DNA of 64,000 nt from Siphonodentalium dalli (GCA_032622095.1 CP136066.1:170758664-170822663), one strand, 5' to 3'. Positions 23,981 through 36,885 are shown, counted from the first letter of the stretch. Notes: generated by a model from the letters alone, not told the origin. Numbers and translations: made by a program.

Positions 23981-26135
23981 AACATAACAAAATAAGGGGC
24001 GGTGCAGTCATGGTCCAATTTCATTTCCACTATCATGACACATACCCACAAACTAGCACCGTGTGTATTGTTATCATCTGCTTGGATCTGTTCGGTGAGA
24101 CGTTTGCTGGACGCCAACAAGCTTGTTCTTATGATCATGTTCAAGGAGTTTGGGTATATTATGCATTATGGTCTTCTACGCCTTAGAAATGCATCCGTCA
24201 AATGTCGGGCTTTCAACATTCGAAGCCATATACATAAGTTGTCCGGGTACGTCAGTGCATTAGATGAGTATGTGAATTGATGAACCATATATTGAGATGT
24301 GGCTCTTTGGGAAGATCACCAGATGTACACGTTGTTAACCCCATTAGGTCACCAAAGCTGACAATACGCAGATAGATAGGTCCTTCTGAAAGCTAGTATA
24401 CGCATCGACCGAATACCTGTATAGTGTATCGCAAAAGATGACGCATATACCCCATATGTAGCATCTGAATTATACCATAAGCTATACCACGAATGAAGCT
24501 CGCTAATAATTCCAAGCTTTCGAAACCAACACGTGAGCTGGACACCGGCATATGTATTGTTTGAAACATTCCGATTAGTGGCACACTCCTACAAAGAAGA
24601 GTAGTGAACTGTTGTTATGAGTGAGATAGATTAATCTGACGAAGAGACGGAAACGAGTCTAGATAATGCTGAATGTGGCAATTCAAAATAAGCTCAGGTA
24701 CTGTTGTTTTGAATCTTGGAAGTCATAATATGACTATTCGGCGCACCTATATACGGTTACGGCCAGTATGAGCCCTTAGTGGAGAATGGATTTTGAAATG
24801 CCACATTGCGATTTTGGGTTTTCATCCTTCCAAAAGGCTACGACTTACATTGGAACTAATATATGGCTTATATTATGTACCGTTTCGTTTATACAAATCA
24901 ATATTATGACAAAAAGTTGAAATTAGTATGTGATAATATCGGCTTCTTTTCAGTTGGCCGCCATATTGACTGTGAGTATCACTTGCCAAACCCTAATGAA
25001 TAATTCATACATATCAACATGTAATGGTGGGTAGAAATCGCGATAATGCCCATCGTAAGAAAGTAAAGTAATGTAGACTTGTTTTCAAATTTCGGTCGCC
25101 ATTTTGGCCGCCATCTTCGATTTGGAAAACCATTTCTTGCATGAGATGTAAGGTAATTACTTCACCTCAGTATGTCCAACTCAACTGTACGCATGGATGG
25201 AGTTGTCTCGACAATAATGCCCAATGATGTGAATATGAGGGAATTTCGGTGATTTTTCAAAATCTGTCCGCTATTGTGGGCGCTATTTTGGATTTAGGGG
25301 AATTTTATTTGGATATGGTACAAGGAAAGTTCTTCGCCTAAGTGTTCCCAACTTACAATAGTAAGCAGGTGTGGAGTTGTCATGACAATAATGCTCACTG
25401 ATGTTAAAATCAGCGATTATCGGCGATTTTTTATTTCTGGTGGCCATTTTGGCCGCCATCTTGGATTTGGGTAAATATTCCTCAACTCAGGTATAAGAGG
25501 AATCCTAGCTCGAGTATCTCCTGCAAATATATATGCATGGGTGTTGTTATAATAGCAATAACATTCATTGATTCGAAACATAACATCGCGTTATTAACGG
25601 AGATTCGGCTTTGACCTATGATACCGGCATTTGGGAAAACGTGATATCGGACAAAAATATCCCGCAATGAATGCATATTATGGTCCCCATGTATTCGCCA
25701 ATGACTCCTCTATATGATAAATGTATAACATGACGCAAAAATTCTAACATTTTCCCACAGAGACAAACTAAAGGTGGTAACATGTCAGAAAAATAGCATA
25801 TTTTCACATTTCGGCGGCCATCTTGGCCGCCATATTGGATTCTGGGATCGGATTTTTGGCTAATTTGTAAGGGTTGTATATTAGCTTAACGAATCGAGCG
25901 GAAAACAAGACCGCATGTGCTATCATATTTACTATAATGGCGATCAAAGAGACCTGGTGCATTTAAAAAAAATGGCCGCTATGATGGACGCCATCTTGTC
26001 TGGAGTCTCTGCGGCCACTTTTTTTTCTTGTTAACAAGTGAAAAAAATTAGAGGAGACCTTAAGGAAGAAAATTAGTGGGGTGAAGTTAAGTCCTGGGGG
26101 GGTGCAGAGGTCTACCAATATCTCCTGGACTAACA
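23980..26135 (-). repeat. Element 1 right inner arm
   Basis: Inverse copy of about 21190-23230. Complementary cores (CCATCTT or CCATTTT) lie near 25098, 25270, 25440, 25815 and 25985. They show the same roughly 173-bp periodicity and orientation towards the centre. Confidence 0.82.
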
Positions 26136-26435
26136 GGGATTTTTCTCCAGTCGAGTCACCCAATCAGGACATTTGCGATGTACATGTAATGATGGATGTA
26201 ATAAGCATATATTCAGATTTGGATATTTTCAAATAGGTCAACATCAGATGAATGTATCTACTTTTCATGGTTTCTGTTTCCATTCTCATGAAATCTCGGA
26301 TATAAGCAGCTACTGTTCGCAAAATATTCATATTGTATCAGATTGTATCAGCATTCCTAGCACTTTTGTCAACAGGGGAACAAATGTGTTTACCAGTAGT
26401 CACTGAAACCCACCTTAGGAGCGTTATCAATGAAA
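26136..26435. other. Right-arm inner junction of element 1
   Basis: Joins the inner 173-bp units to the outer units. It contains no reading frame worth calling and no partner in the left arm that I can see beyond weak similarity to outer units. Confidence 0.4.
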
Positions 26436-27638
26436 ACTAGCACATTTGGATGATTTCTCCATTTTGGTAATCATCTGAGTCACCATCCTGAATTTAAATT
26501 CATATGGATAATAGTATGTTAATCTAACATATCATGTTTGTCGAATGATTAGATAGAATAATTGATTCAAAATAAGGTTGCTATTAGCCACCGATTTCAA
26601 ACCGCTGTGAATAATTTAAGAGGCGCGAGTGTGAAAAATAATCAATTATTAGAATTTCGGTCGCCGTTTTGGGAGCCATCTTGGATTTTGAGGTCCAAAT
26701 TGCACAGTCAAGAGGAAGTGTGGTCCAATGGTATTATTGGTCGCGAAACATAACCATTGCACTATCTAAATGTTCCCCCCAAACTCAATGCCAACTCTGA
26801 AATTGTTCATGGTTGCCAATTTGATGATTTCATCTCATTTTCGTCGTTTCATTCTCTCGATTTCTTGAGTATAAACATCAATTGTTCACAAACTATTCAT
26901 ATTGTTTCATATCTCCATGTTATTACGCCAACACGGAGCAAATATATTCACCTATATTCACTAAATCGCACATTAGGAGTGATATCAAAGAAAATTTGAC
27001 AAATTTTAGTGATTTATCAATTTTGGCAACCATTTTGGTCGCCATCTTGGATACAGATGCACTTTTTTGGTTGTAATTCTATGGCGATCTATATGTTTAA
27101 ACCTGTTGCAAATATTTGTCATCAAATTCAGCTATTTTCTGGCTAACACTTGGCTCGAATTACAAATTCTATATTTGGTAAAATTTCATAGCATATTAAT
27201 GAATTCACATTTTGACGACATTTTGTAGGAATAATACCCAAAGTATAACATATTATCATGTTCAAATGGTTAGGTATTCAAATGTATTTAAAATTAAGTT
27301 GCTGTTAGCCACCGATTTCAAACAACCGTGAATGTTTTAAGAGACATGTGTGAAAATTCATCATTTTCCCTCACTTCGGTCGACATTTTGGCGGCCATCT
27401 TGGTTATATGTGGTCAATTTTTATGTCAAAGTAAAGCCTGTTATCATAGTATCACAACAGTAGAGAAATATTATATTTCCTACCATAAATTCACTACTAG
27501 CTATTAATCAAACCGATTCAGTGCCTACTCTGAAATTTTGGATGGCGGCCATCTTGATGACGTCATAAATCCACCCAGTCGCGACCCCCAGGTGTCTAAC
27601 ATTTGTTTTCTGATGCCCGAGATATCAAGCAACATCAT
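26436..27638 (-). repeat. Element 1 right outer arm
   Basis: Inverse counterpart of the left outer units. GCCATCTTGG-type cores lie near 26678, 27045, 27385 and 27545 (spacings of about 365, 340 and 160). The terminal segment matches 16643-16740 closely, including GACGTCATAAATCCACCCAG. Confidence 0.8.
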
Positions 27639-28119
27639 GAGCATAGTGGCTATATTTCTTCACAAAATGCACACGGGAGCCAAAAAATGGACATAAGAGC
27701 CTCTACCATATCGGCAGTGAGCCAAATACTTTTCAATGTTCGATTTTTCGCACAGTCATTTTGTGTCATTGTGATTTTACCGAGAAACAAGTTTTCAGAA
27801 GAATTAAATCATCATGGCATTTAAGGAATTTTAAGATGATTTATTTTTCAAAAACTAATATATTAGGTAAAATTTAAAGTGATTATTAAATCGCTTGTGT
27901 CCAGATAATGCAGACACGTAAACCTTTGTAACACTTTTTAACATATTATCGGTACACTGAGACGAGTAGAAGAAATATCCTGCGGTTTTCCCACAGGGAC
28001 GTTACATTATTTGTAACACAAATCAACGAGTGGTCTCTGTGGATCTCAGAAATCATGTGTATAGCGGTCGCGTTGTAAATATTGAAGGCCGATGACTTCT
28101 CTGATCGATAGGTCACGGT

Positions 28120-28202
28120 CGTTACACGCTTTGTGTGATAACCACAGTTAAGCAACGTCGGGCGCGATTATTCCATGGATGTGTGACCGGCTTGGGATTC
28201 CG
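28120..28202 (+). pseudogene. 5S rRNA-derived sequence, truncated copy
   Basis: Second copy of the 5S internal control region: AGTTAAGCAACGTCGGG, then TGGATGTGTGACCG. It is cut after GGGATTCCG by the roughly 80-base deletion, so the 3' end of 5S is lost. Not functional. Confidence 0.78.
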
Positions 28203-28792
28203 TATGCTTCGTAACAATTTATCGCTACACTGAGACGAGTTGAAAAAATATACTGCAGTTTTCTCACAGGGACTTTATATCATTTGTAACACAGTCCTGT
28301 CTACGAGCGGTCACTGTGGATCTCTGAAATCATATAACGATTCGTAACACTTTGTAACATATATCGCTGCATTGAGATGAGTTTTAATAATATGCTGCGT
28401 TTTTTTTTGGGGGGGGGGGACTTAATATCATTTGTAAAATGTACCGGTAACGCCTCATAACACTGTGCAACATATCGCTACAATAAAAGGAGGTGAAGAA
28501 AGATTGAATGCTGCTTTTTTTTTCTTTCTTTTTTTTACGGGGACTTTGTAAGTTTCAGTTTGTAGGGCCAGTCTCTGTGGAATCTCAGAAGTCATGAAAC
28601 GCTTTGTAACATATCGTTACACTGAGAGTCTGAGACGAAGGGAAAAAATATGTTGCAGTTTTCTCACGGGACTGGTACAATGTTTGGGGACATCTGTTAA
28701 CAGTAATTAAAAATTTCATCCTATAATATAAATTGTAGACTAGTGCTCAGAATATATAACCACTAAATTTAAAACTCTTACCACAGGAGCTT

Positions 28793-28905
28793 GGAACTTG
28801 ATCAATAACTGCCTTAATTATGCTAATTAGCATTTTTTTTTTGGCCCAGCATTATGGCCAAAAAATGGTAATTAGGCTAATTAATGCAATTATTAATCAA
28901 GTTCC
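28793..28905. repeat. Foldback with about 37-bp arms, second copy
   Basis: Same structure as 9612-9724, carried inside unit B. Confidence 0.85.
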
Positions 28906-28999
28906 ACACTCCTGTTGTCTTACAAAATGACAAGTGGTGCCTGCTGGGAAAATGTAAATAAAATTATAAATGAAACGAAAACTAAAAAGTTGTGTATGT

Positions 29000-29506
29000 G
29001 GGGGAACTTTCGGCCGGGCAGTGCCATAGGCCTATTAATTTGCCCGTGCGACGTGACCTTGACCTTGAAATCGGGTCATTTCAAGGTCAAACGCACGAAT
29101 ATCACGGGATTTCGATGAAACTTGGTATGTGGGGTATTTTCGGCCGTGCAGTGCCATAGACATACTAACTTGCCGGTGCGACGTGACCTTGACCTTGAAA
29201 TCGGGTCAATTCAAGGTCAAATCGCGAATTTTGATGGGATTTCGACGATATTTGATACGTTGGGTTACTTTTGTCCACTGGGTGTTTTGGACGGATCGAG
29301 TCGTGATACCGACCTGACCTTGACCTTCAAAATGATCAATTCGTGGACAAATCGGGTAAAACCGGATGGATTTCGACGGTTACTTTTGTCGGGTACTTTT
29401 GTCCGGGCAGCGCTTTGGACGGGTCAAATCGTGACCCCACCTGACCTTGACCTTCAAAATGGACAATTCAAGGTCAAAGCCCGGACGAAGTCGGGTCACC
29501 TTCTAG
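29000..29506 (+). repeat. Four-unit 127-133-bp repeat rich in TGACCTTGACCTT
   Basis: Units start near 29008, 29141, 29273 and 29400. All contain a GGCAGTGCCAT or GGGTGTTTTGG segment, TGACCTTGACCTT and, in most, TCAAGGTCAA. The direct repeat of AGGTCA resembles nuclear-receptor half-sites, but in this genome it is a recurrent component of repeats and need not be regulatory. Confidence 0.82.
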
Positions 29507-29513
29507 TATATTA
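29507..29513 (+). repeat. Left target-site duplication of element 2
   Basis: TATATTA directly outside the terminal GAGGAGCGGCC. It is repeated at 34678-34684 after the right terminus. Confidence 0.65.
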
Positions 29514-32500
29514 GAGGAGCGGCCAAATCCAAAAAGGGCCTTAGTTTTCGAGATACCCCTACCATCGGTAGAACAAGTTGAAACCAACTTTTTCTGAAAG
29601 CTAAATATATATCATTTATGAAAATGATTCTTAGCCTTGCCGGAATTGGTGGCAGCTATGTATGGTAAGACTATTTGTGAAGGTACCTACCGAAAAATTA
29701 GCCTGTTTTCAGCGGTTGGCCAGCTATACACAATTGGTTAAAAGTTAAGCACATGACCAAAAACAGAATGTTCTATTTGTTATTATGGGGTACATGGTGA
29801 TACTACGTTGTTATTTTTTCTGGTTTGTTTGAGATTTCACGACGTCCTGGTGGAGAATGTAACGTTATGCGTTAAAACATAATGACGATTCAAAGAAACT
29901 GTCGCCCGCCAACTCTGTACAAAACTAGCACGCTGGATTGAGCTTATCTTATCATATATGTTTGGAAAGAATAGAGTATTTTCTACCCGGAGGTATTAAG
30001 TTTATTTTCCTGACCCTACAAATTTAGCAATAATAGGCAAAAACTTAACCCTCCCCCAAATGTCATAAAATGCTAAGTATAGCCATCGCCGGGGATTGGA
30101 TCCCAGAATGATAGAATAGTGCGTAGTATTTCCTTTTACTTAGTGTAGAACACACATAACAAGTGTAAAATGCTAATTTCCAACCATATTCACTATTAGA
30201 TAAGTATCAAAATCCAAGATGGCGTCCAATATGGCATTCAGTTTTTATTTTAAGTGAAGCGACATACGAAAAATCCTGAAAAGGCACGTCCCAAGTGGTA
30301 AAATGTATATTATTTTAATGACCATATAGAATAGTATTTCATATGAAACATTAGTTTCACCAATAGTACATCTTATCAATTGAAAAAATAAAAAATTTAT
30401 TCCGCCGTTCAATGTCATAAAATTCGAACTAAAGTTGTCGCTTGGGATTGGAACCACGAATGATCGCATAACGCGCAGTCACACATGCAAATTGGCCAGA
30501 TAAATTGCCATCCAAATTTGTTATTAAAAGAGTATCATAATCGAAGATGGCGTTCAATATGGTGGCCATTTTTAAATTAAAGACTTAGTGAACGGACATA
30601 CGACAAATTCAGAAAAGAAATGTCCCCAGTGGTATATTATATATAATTGTACTGACTACATAGAATATTTCATATCAAACATTAGATTCAGCATTGATCT
30701 TTATTATCAATTGATGAAATAATTAGACAAAAACTTGATCACCCCTACAGTCACAAACTTCCACACAAATGGGCCACTGTGGATTGTAGTACAGGCCAAA
30801 AAGAAATGAGCATACATTTTGGATTTCATTTGTGCTGAATACGATAAAGAAACAAAAAGTTTGAAGTCACACCCACTATTGCGCCATAATGGCAGCCAAT
30901 ATGGCATTTAAGTGTAATATATATGTTATCTTCATAAAGATGAGCAACATTTGCTTTTATCAATCATAAAAGTTACATGGCTCTGATGGCTTACCATTCA
31001 ATTGACGTTCAGTGACTAACGGTTAAACATGACTCCAGTGACGACATGTTTATAGAGACAGATGGATCTGAGAAATACAATTATTATTCCCATATGTTCA
31101 TTGAATATGAGTCATACAATGTGATTCTATGCATTCACAGCAATGGGCACTTGAACATGGCATGTCCAGGTTTTCTTGAGAAACAAAAATGAATATTCTG
31201 GGTGAACAAGAACACGACACTATACACCAGTGATTTTTAGTTGATTACATCACACTGACTTACACTCAGTTACTTGTATCCCCATAAAACACCAGATCGA
31301 CGACGAAGGTGTTATAAATTCCGATCAATAACACTGATATGAGGTCCATGTTAAGTGAAAATAACATTCGAATATCTGCCAGTTTTGGGGTAGGTGGCTT
31401 ATGTATGGACTGAGTATATTGCTTCCGCGGTACGATCGGCGCTGTCTTTCCGCCACCCATAAGAATACAATGTATGTTGTGATATGGCCTAGTCGCCATA
31501 GACCAAACCGTAAACACAATTTGGATATCTATATATCAAGACTAATGACTAGTGTCTATTGTGAATTGCCTTATGCCTGTCGCCATTTCAATTGTGTTAA
31601 TAGCCTACAAATTTTCATTACATACCATTTTATCCATTTCAAATGCCACCAGACTCAAAAGTACCGTGGATAAAACAAACGTTTTAGTGACATTCATGGT
31701 TTGCTTGTGAGTTGCGTGATTATGATTAGAATCTAACGGCAATCACAAATGAAACACCAATGTGCATGTTCAATGGAGATTATCGCACTATGACCTATCT
31801 ATCAATAAAATGTATTAGCATGAGATATTGCTATACATGTATAGTCAGGACCCACGTCCCTAAGAACTAATACAGATATGATATCCGCCGGAGATATAGA
31901 AGATTGAAGTTTAATTAGTCTTGCCCGGAAACTCAATATCTTCTGGTTGTAACATATATGAATCCGATTGCCATTCACAACCATTTAACTCACAAATTAG
32001 TCGGGACTAAAATATCAATGTACATGCACATGAAAAATATGCACATCAAGCAACATATGGCGAGAACAACTTATATTCATAGGTATGCGGTGTTGCTTTA
32101 TTGTTTGACGCTGAGCCGAAACTCGAACGATTATACAAAGCAGCAACCTCTCGATCACTATAACGCCTATTTATAAACCAGTGTACACTGATTGCATTAT
32201 ATGGACATTGTGGTCCCATTTTATGTCATTAAAGAGCATTTTGTGCGTGTGATGATGAATTTCGTGTATCGCTAATAGGTAGTTACTATGATGTGTGAAC
32301 TTTGATTGATCGTGGACTCATATCCAACTTTGGCAAAACCAGAGATCGAGAAGATATCTTATTTACTGGATTTCAAAATGTATGCCATTTAAGTTTTTTT
32401 GCGTTACTGCATAAAATAACAGATGGTGATTCTGTTATTTAATGTTTCATGTGGCCAAAACTGTTGCAAGGCTCTCTGAAAATGTTGGTGAAAATTCAAA

Positions 32501-34677
32501 AGGACATGTTAAGGTGGACTGCACATTCAAGACTATCACAATATATTAATGATAGCAATATGTTAGTATTGAACATTACAACATCACTTCGTACCACATA
32601 GAGTGCATGATTATTTGTAACGGTCAATGACCATCCTCTATTATTACCAGTTGTCTACATATTGTTAATTCTTTACTTACCTAACGTCCCAAAATGACAT
32701 CAAATGTGTCAAACAATAGTCAAATGTGCATTGGAGATCAATACACGATACACCATTAGGCAAATTAAACTATTTAAGTCATTCTCGGAATTTCACTAAG
32801 TGTTTTTTTTATTTTTGGTAGGTTTGTCTTTCTCCAAATATTTGATATAAAGTTCCTGATAATTATTAAACAAAACAACCTAAACATTCAACAAAATTCC
32901 AATTTCCATACAGTATTAATCCTGGCGTCACACCTGTGTCATAGCTAAGGGTGTGACATTTGGAACCTGATGTAGGATACCACCAAACCAATCGAAAGAC
33001 ACGACTTACCCGCCCTTACGGAGCAGATCGACAGTTTATGGAAATTAATTTGAGACAATCACGTCAAAGCTTTATCTGAAAAAAAATGTTGTCTTATCAC
33101 CATCACTCAAACACAACATATCGACGTCTAATATAAACACACAATCTAAACAATATATCGCTTCAAACTGCCGTATGATACATTTTGACCGACTTTCGTA
33201 TGCATTGTTTGCAGCGTGTTGGCATTAAAATTAGCCGTCATATTGGGCGTCATCTTGGATTTTGGTTGTCTACTAAGACCAGATGTGGATCCAAATTTTA
33301 CATTTTATGTTTCTTAGTTGTATTCAACAGAAAGTAATTCCGAACGATTTGCTTAATTCTTTGCATTCTGGACTATAGTCACAAGTGCCGCCATTATGTG
33401 GACGTTTGTGACTGGGTGTTGATTAAGTTTTTGTTTACTAATTCTCCAACTGATAAGATAGACTAACGGTGAAACTACTGTGCCATATGAGATATCGTCT
33501 ATGTAGTCACTTCAATGATATACAGTATGCCACAGGGGACGTTCCATTTTAGTTCGTTCGTATGTGCGTTCGCTAAGTGGTACAATTAAAATTGGACGCC
33601 ATATTGGACGCCATTTTTTGTATCGTACTCTTCTAATAGTGAATATGGATGGAAATTTATACCTGTCACTTCGTATGTGTGTTGTACGTTAAATAAAACA
33701 ACATACTGCGCATAATGCTATCACTCGTGGTTCCAATCCCAGTCGATAACTTTATTCGAATTTTATGACATTGGATGGGGGGATACAGTTCTACCTATTA
33801 GCTTACCAATTGAAAAGATGTATTAATGGTCAAATTAATGTTTGATATGAAATGTTATTCTGTGTGGTCACTACAATAATATAGATTTTACCACTGGGGA
33901 CATTCCTTTTCGGGATTTTTCGTATGTCGCTCCACAGAGTCTTAAAATAAAAACTGAATGCCATATTGGACGCCATCTTGGATTTTGATACTCTTCTAAT
34001 GGTGAATATGGTTGGAAATTCGAATTTTACATTTGTTATGTGTATTCTACACGAAATAAAAGGAAATACTACGCACTATTCTATCATTCTGGGATCCAAT
34101 CCCAGGCGATGGCTATACTCAGCATTTTATGACATTGGGGGAGGGGTAAGTTTTTTCCAATTAACTACAATATTTGTACGGATAGGGTAATAAAATTAAT
34201 ACCTTCGGGTAGAAAATACTTTCCAAACATATATGACACAATAAGCTCAATCCAGCGTGCTAGTTTTGTACAGAGTTGACGGACGACAGTTTCTCTGAAT
34301 CGTCATGATTTTTTGACGCATAACGTTACATTCTCTACCATGACGTCGTGAAATCTCAAACAAACCAGAAAAAAATAAGAACGTTCCAATCTAGTATCAC
34401 CATGTACCACATAATAACAAATAAAACGTTCTGTTTTTTGGTGATGTGCTTAACTTTTAACCAATTGTGTATAGCTGGCCAACCGCTGAAAACAGACTAA
34501 TTTTTCGGTAGGGTAGCTCCACAAATAGTCTTACCTTACATAGCTGCCACCAATTCCGGCAAGTCCAAGAATCATTTTCATAAATGATATATATTTACCT
34601 TCCAGAAAAAGGTTGGTTTCAACTTGTTATACCGATGGTAGGGGTATCCGACCACTTTTGGCGTTCGGCCGCTCCTC
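29514..34677. mobile_element. Element 2: 5.2-kb long-terminal-inverted-repeat element
   Basis: Terminal inverted repeats of about 1.4 kb (about 29514-30920 and 33225-34677) start GAGGAGCGGCC and share long matches, such as CGGTTGGCCAGCTATACACA at 29718 and its complement near 34470. The element is bounded by a 7-bp direct repeat TATATTA. Each arm is itself built of about 350-bp units with an AAGATGGCG core (30218, 30547 and a degraded one near 30895; inverse at 33240, 33610 and 33975). The interior (30920-33225) has no long frame, so no transposase is visible. It is probably non-autonomous. Confidence 0.82.
30920..33225. other. Interior of element 2, no gene recognised
   Basis: AT-rich sequence with frames below 90 residues on both strands and no known motif. 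I see no tandem repeat or inverted repeat of note in it. Confidence 0.5.
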
Positions 34678-34684
34678 TATATTA
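34678..34684 (+). repeat. Right target-site duplication of element 2
   Basis: TATATTA directly after CCGCTCCTC, matching 29507-29513. The sequence is AT-rich, so some chance similarity cannot be excluded. Confidence 0.65.
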
Positions 34685-34689
34685 TATAG

Positions 34690-34990
34690 TTATATATGAC
34701 GATGTCTGTTTTTTTTCGTTAGAGCTTCTGCTATTTCTTCAGATCGAATTGCTGAGAGATCACTTTTATAGTCCCATGCATTAAAGGCATTATTCATTTC
34801 GGAGTAATCGGCTCGATTATAACCCAATATTCTTCTTTTTATGATTCCACTCGGCTTCTTAACTTTCAAATTCAAACGTAGTATAATTGGACCATGAAAC
34901 CGAGTTAAGTCTGAAAATCATTGATCTAAAATCTCTGTGTGGAGGTGCCTGTGATTGTTGGTAGTGAAATTCCATCCATCCTTGATGATC
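34690..34990 (-). pseudogene. LINE endonuclease-end remnant
   Basis: On the minus strand two overlapping frames resemble the end of a LINE endonuclease and its linker to reverse transcriptase. The first is an S-M-I-F-R-L-N stretch like the SDHxxI...L ending. After a frameshift near 34862 comes an RRILGYNRADYSEMN-type segment and EEIAEALTKK, like the linker in many LINE ORF2 proteins. It stops at 34690, directly beside element 2. Family assignment is by resemblance only. It may have inserted into the 3' part of the adjacent Mab-21-like gene. Confidence 0.45.
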
Positions 34991-36885
34991 AATTGACAAA
35001 GAACAAAACCCGAAGAATTCAAACAGCACCCTTCCTAAAGCAAACAACGCCAAGTGACATCGATATTCTAGACTCTCCGGATGCATCGTTTCCATTATTC
35101 TTCCCGTCTGATCACCTGATCCACGAGATGCCTTGATCCGACCGCTCGTAATGAGAGCGTACTCGACGTTAAGGAACATTCTCTCGATAACATCTTTCAA
35201 TATGTGAATGTTTGCCCGAAAGTCGGCGACTGGCGCCGGCCTGAATAGGTTAGAGGATAGCTGAACATTTCAATATGATCGGCTGCAAATGTTATTAACT
35301 CTTTGGAAATTTTATAGAGAAGTTTGTCGATATTTTCCTCGCACCGATCGCTGCTTACTCGGTTGTCACCACGTGACAATTGGTCAGCAACAATGTTCCT
35401 GTATTATGTTAACTTGGTAATGATATCATCGACAAAAGCCAACCATTTATTCATTATTTTTTCTGATTTTCCCAATGCTCTTCTGATAGCACGATGGCCT
35501 CCTTTATTGTTACCAGTCGTTTTTATCACGAAGAACTCTTCTAAAGGGTCCTTATTTGAACCCACAATTATAGACATAAATTTAACAAAGTCGTAATATG
35601 GAAACTCTTCCTGTTTAAACTGCATCCAAAGATCAAGCGTCTTATTCTGAAGCAATGATTTAACCTTGTCTATATAAATGCATCTGACAACATCGCTTGA
35701 ACATATCACCGTTACAGATGTGGATACTCGTCGTTTCATGTCATGGGATACAATCCCGGTTCCATACGTGACCTCTGCTGCTTCTATGGTGTTCCTTATA
35801 TTAGACAAATTAACCGTCAGCTTGCTAGCCGGGATTGTATCATAGAATTGTCTTGATGTACTTAATGCATCAAATATATTAACAGCGAGACACTGCCTTG
35901 TTTGTGGTGTCATTCCCGCGATATCATCAGTGATGATAAACAACAAGAGAAGAGACCACAGACGTCTGCGGAGATATATCAGATCAGATTCCGAGACACC
36001 AGTCAACAAGTTCATTTCAGGAACAAAATAATGAGGCAGGAATCCTTTTTTTAAATCCTGATCAAGTCTCTTTAATATATCCATAACTGGCCAGTAATTT
36101 TCCAAGAATCTAGCGTCCGTCTGCTCGAAATGCCAGAGAGCTGACGTCTTCAGATGGTAGGACGTCAACACTCCCCGTCCATAATCGATGACATGTCCGA
36201 CTAACTTCAATTGTATTATAATCAGTTTCTGGTTAATTGACATTGTTCTCAACAGCACGACTTCCGCCTTGGCGAACGACAGACAGAAATCGTGTTCACT
36301 GTCCGGGTCTGGTGGAGCAGGTCGCGCCACAATGTGGAATTCCCCGGAGCTAATTAGCGATATAATGTCGTCTGATGGCCATGATCTGTCGCGTGTGGAA
36401 AATAAGCGTGCTGTCTGTGGTATTCTACTTATTCTTAGTTGTGGAACCACGTCGTTTGTGATAAGTCGACCATTGAGTATCTTACCAACCTTTGATTTTC
36501 CATCAGCATCTACAGTTCCACCGAAGATCTCCTCACACATGTCTCTGATGGGATCAGCCAGCGCGTATTTCCTGTCACCCAAGAGGACGCTTGGTATGAG
36601 CCCTGCTAACCCCTCCGTAGATATCCGGACATAACATGGGAGGTCATGTCGGTATCTCAAACTTGATTCATCTATTATTATGTTTCAAGGTTCCATCAGA
36701 AGATCTTGATCACTTGTTGAGGTTTCAAGACCGCTCGCCCTGCTCCCTACTGCCGTCACGATATAACGATCATTCGACTGACGTGCCGCACGTCTATTGT
36801 GATCACCTTGAAGTAGAATCCGTTTATAACGTGGAGATAGTTCATGTGAGCCCTCACTGGACCGACTTCTTGGCGAGGACGCCAT
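34991..36885 (-). pseudogene. Mab-21/cGAS-like nucleotidyltransferase pseudogene
   Basis: The ATG at 36885 (context AATCATGG) opens a frame with the nucleotidyltransferase signature: G47-S48 in VGSRASG, then S-D-Q-D with D59 and D61 in the metal-binding positions. An in-frame TGA at 36687-36685 (codon 67) interrupts it. The same frame then runs 35404-36684 through typical Mab-21 landmarks: WPSDDIIS, HDFCLSFAKAEV, LTSYHLKTSALW and LPHYFVPEMNLL. An in-frame TAA at 35406-35404 is followed by 60 more open codons and then a frameshift near 35200 into HILKDVIERMFLNVEY. Animal members (cGAS, cGLRs, Mab-21) include nucleic-acid sensors that make cyclic dinucleotides, and they are greatly expanded in bivalves. 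Two stops plus a frameshift make this copy a pseudogene. An intact gene with assembly errors or very small introns is less likely. The region lacks visible introns. Confidence 0.85.

Larger units (their letters stand above)
16643..27638. mobile_element. Element 1: 11-kb palindromic (foldback) element
   Basis: Left sequence from ATGACGTTGCTTGATATCTC pairs with right sequence ending GAGATATCAAGCAACATCAT. Complementarity can be followed inward at many points: 16700/27560, 21335/25985, 21868/25450, 22213/25100, 22560/24800, 22810/24550, 23150/24040. Only about 0.7 kb (23260-23980) is left as loop. The left arm carries about 3 kb with no right-arm partner (18050-21190). The outer arms are tandem units whose numbers differ between sides. 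No transposase is recognisable, so it is non-autonomous or uncharacterised. Its empty site appears to be preserved at 10684-10822. Confidence 0.85.
27709..28999 (+). repeat. Dispersed unit B, copy 2
   Basis: Same ends, order and orientation as 8444-9821. It lacks about 80 bases immediately after the 5S-derived part (copy-1 positions 8938-9017, including the CT microsatellite). Here it follows the right flank of element 1 and is followed by a different tandem repeat, so the unit ends are real repeat boundaries. Confidence 0.85.

Noticed and set aside
8444-28999. Unit B copies as LTRs of one 20-kb retrotransposon
   Set aside because: They are direct repeats, but there is no primer-binding site, no gag/pol between them, and their neighbours differ on both sides.
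29122-29514. 130-residue plus-strand frame
   Set aside because: Encoded by the TGACCTTGACCTT-rich tandem repeat. Repeat-driven, not gene-like.
33720-33745. tRNA-like T-arm (GGTTCCAATCCCAG) in element 2 arm
   Set aside because: Only a B-box-like string inside the 350-bp unit. No cloverleaf, A-box or second arm can be drawn.
36685-36687. TGA as selenocysteine in the Mab-21-like gene
   Set aside because: No known selenoprotein in this family. A second in-frame stop (TAA) and a frameshift downstream make a pseudogene simpler. No SECIS was sought or seen.
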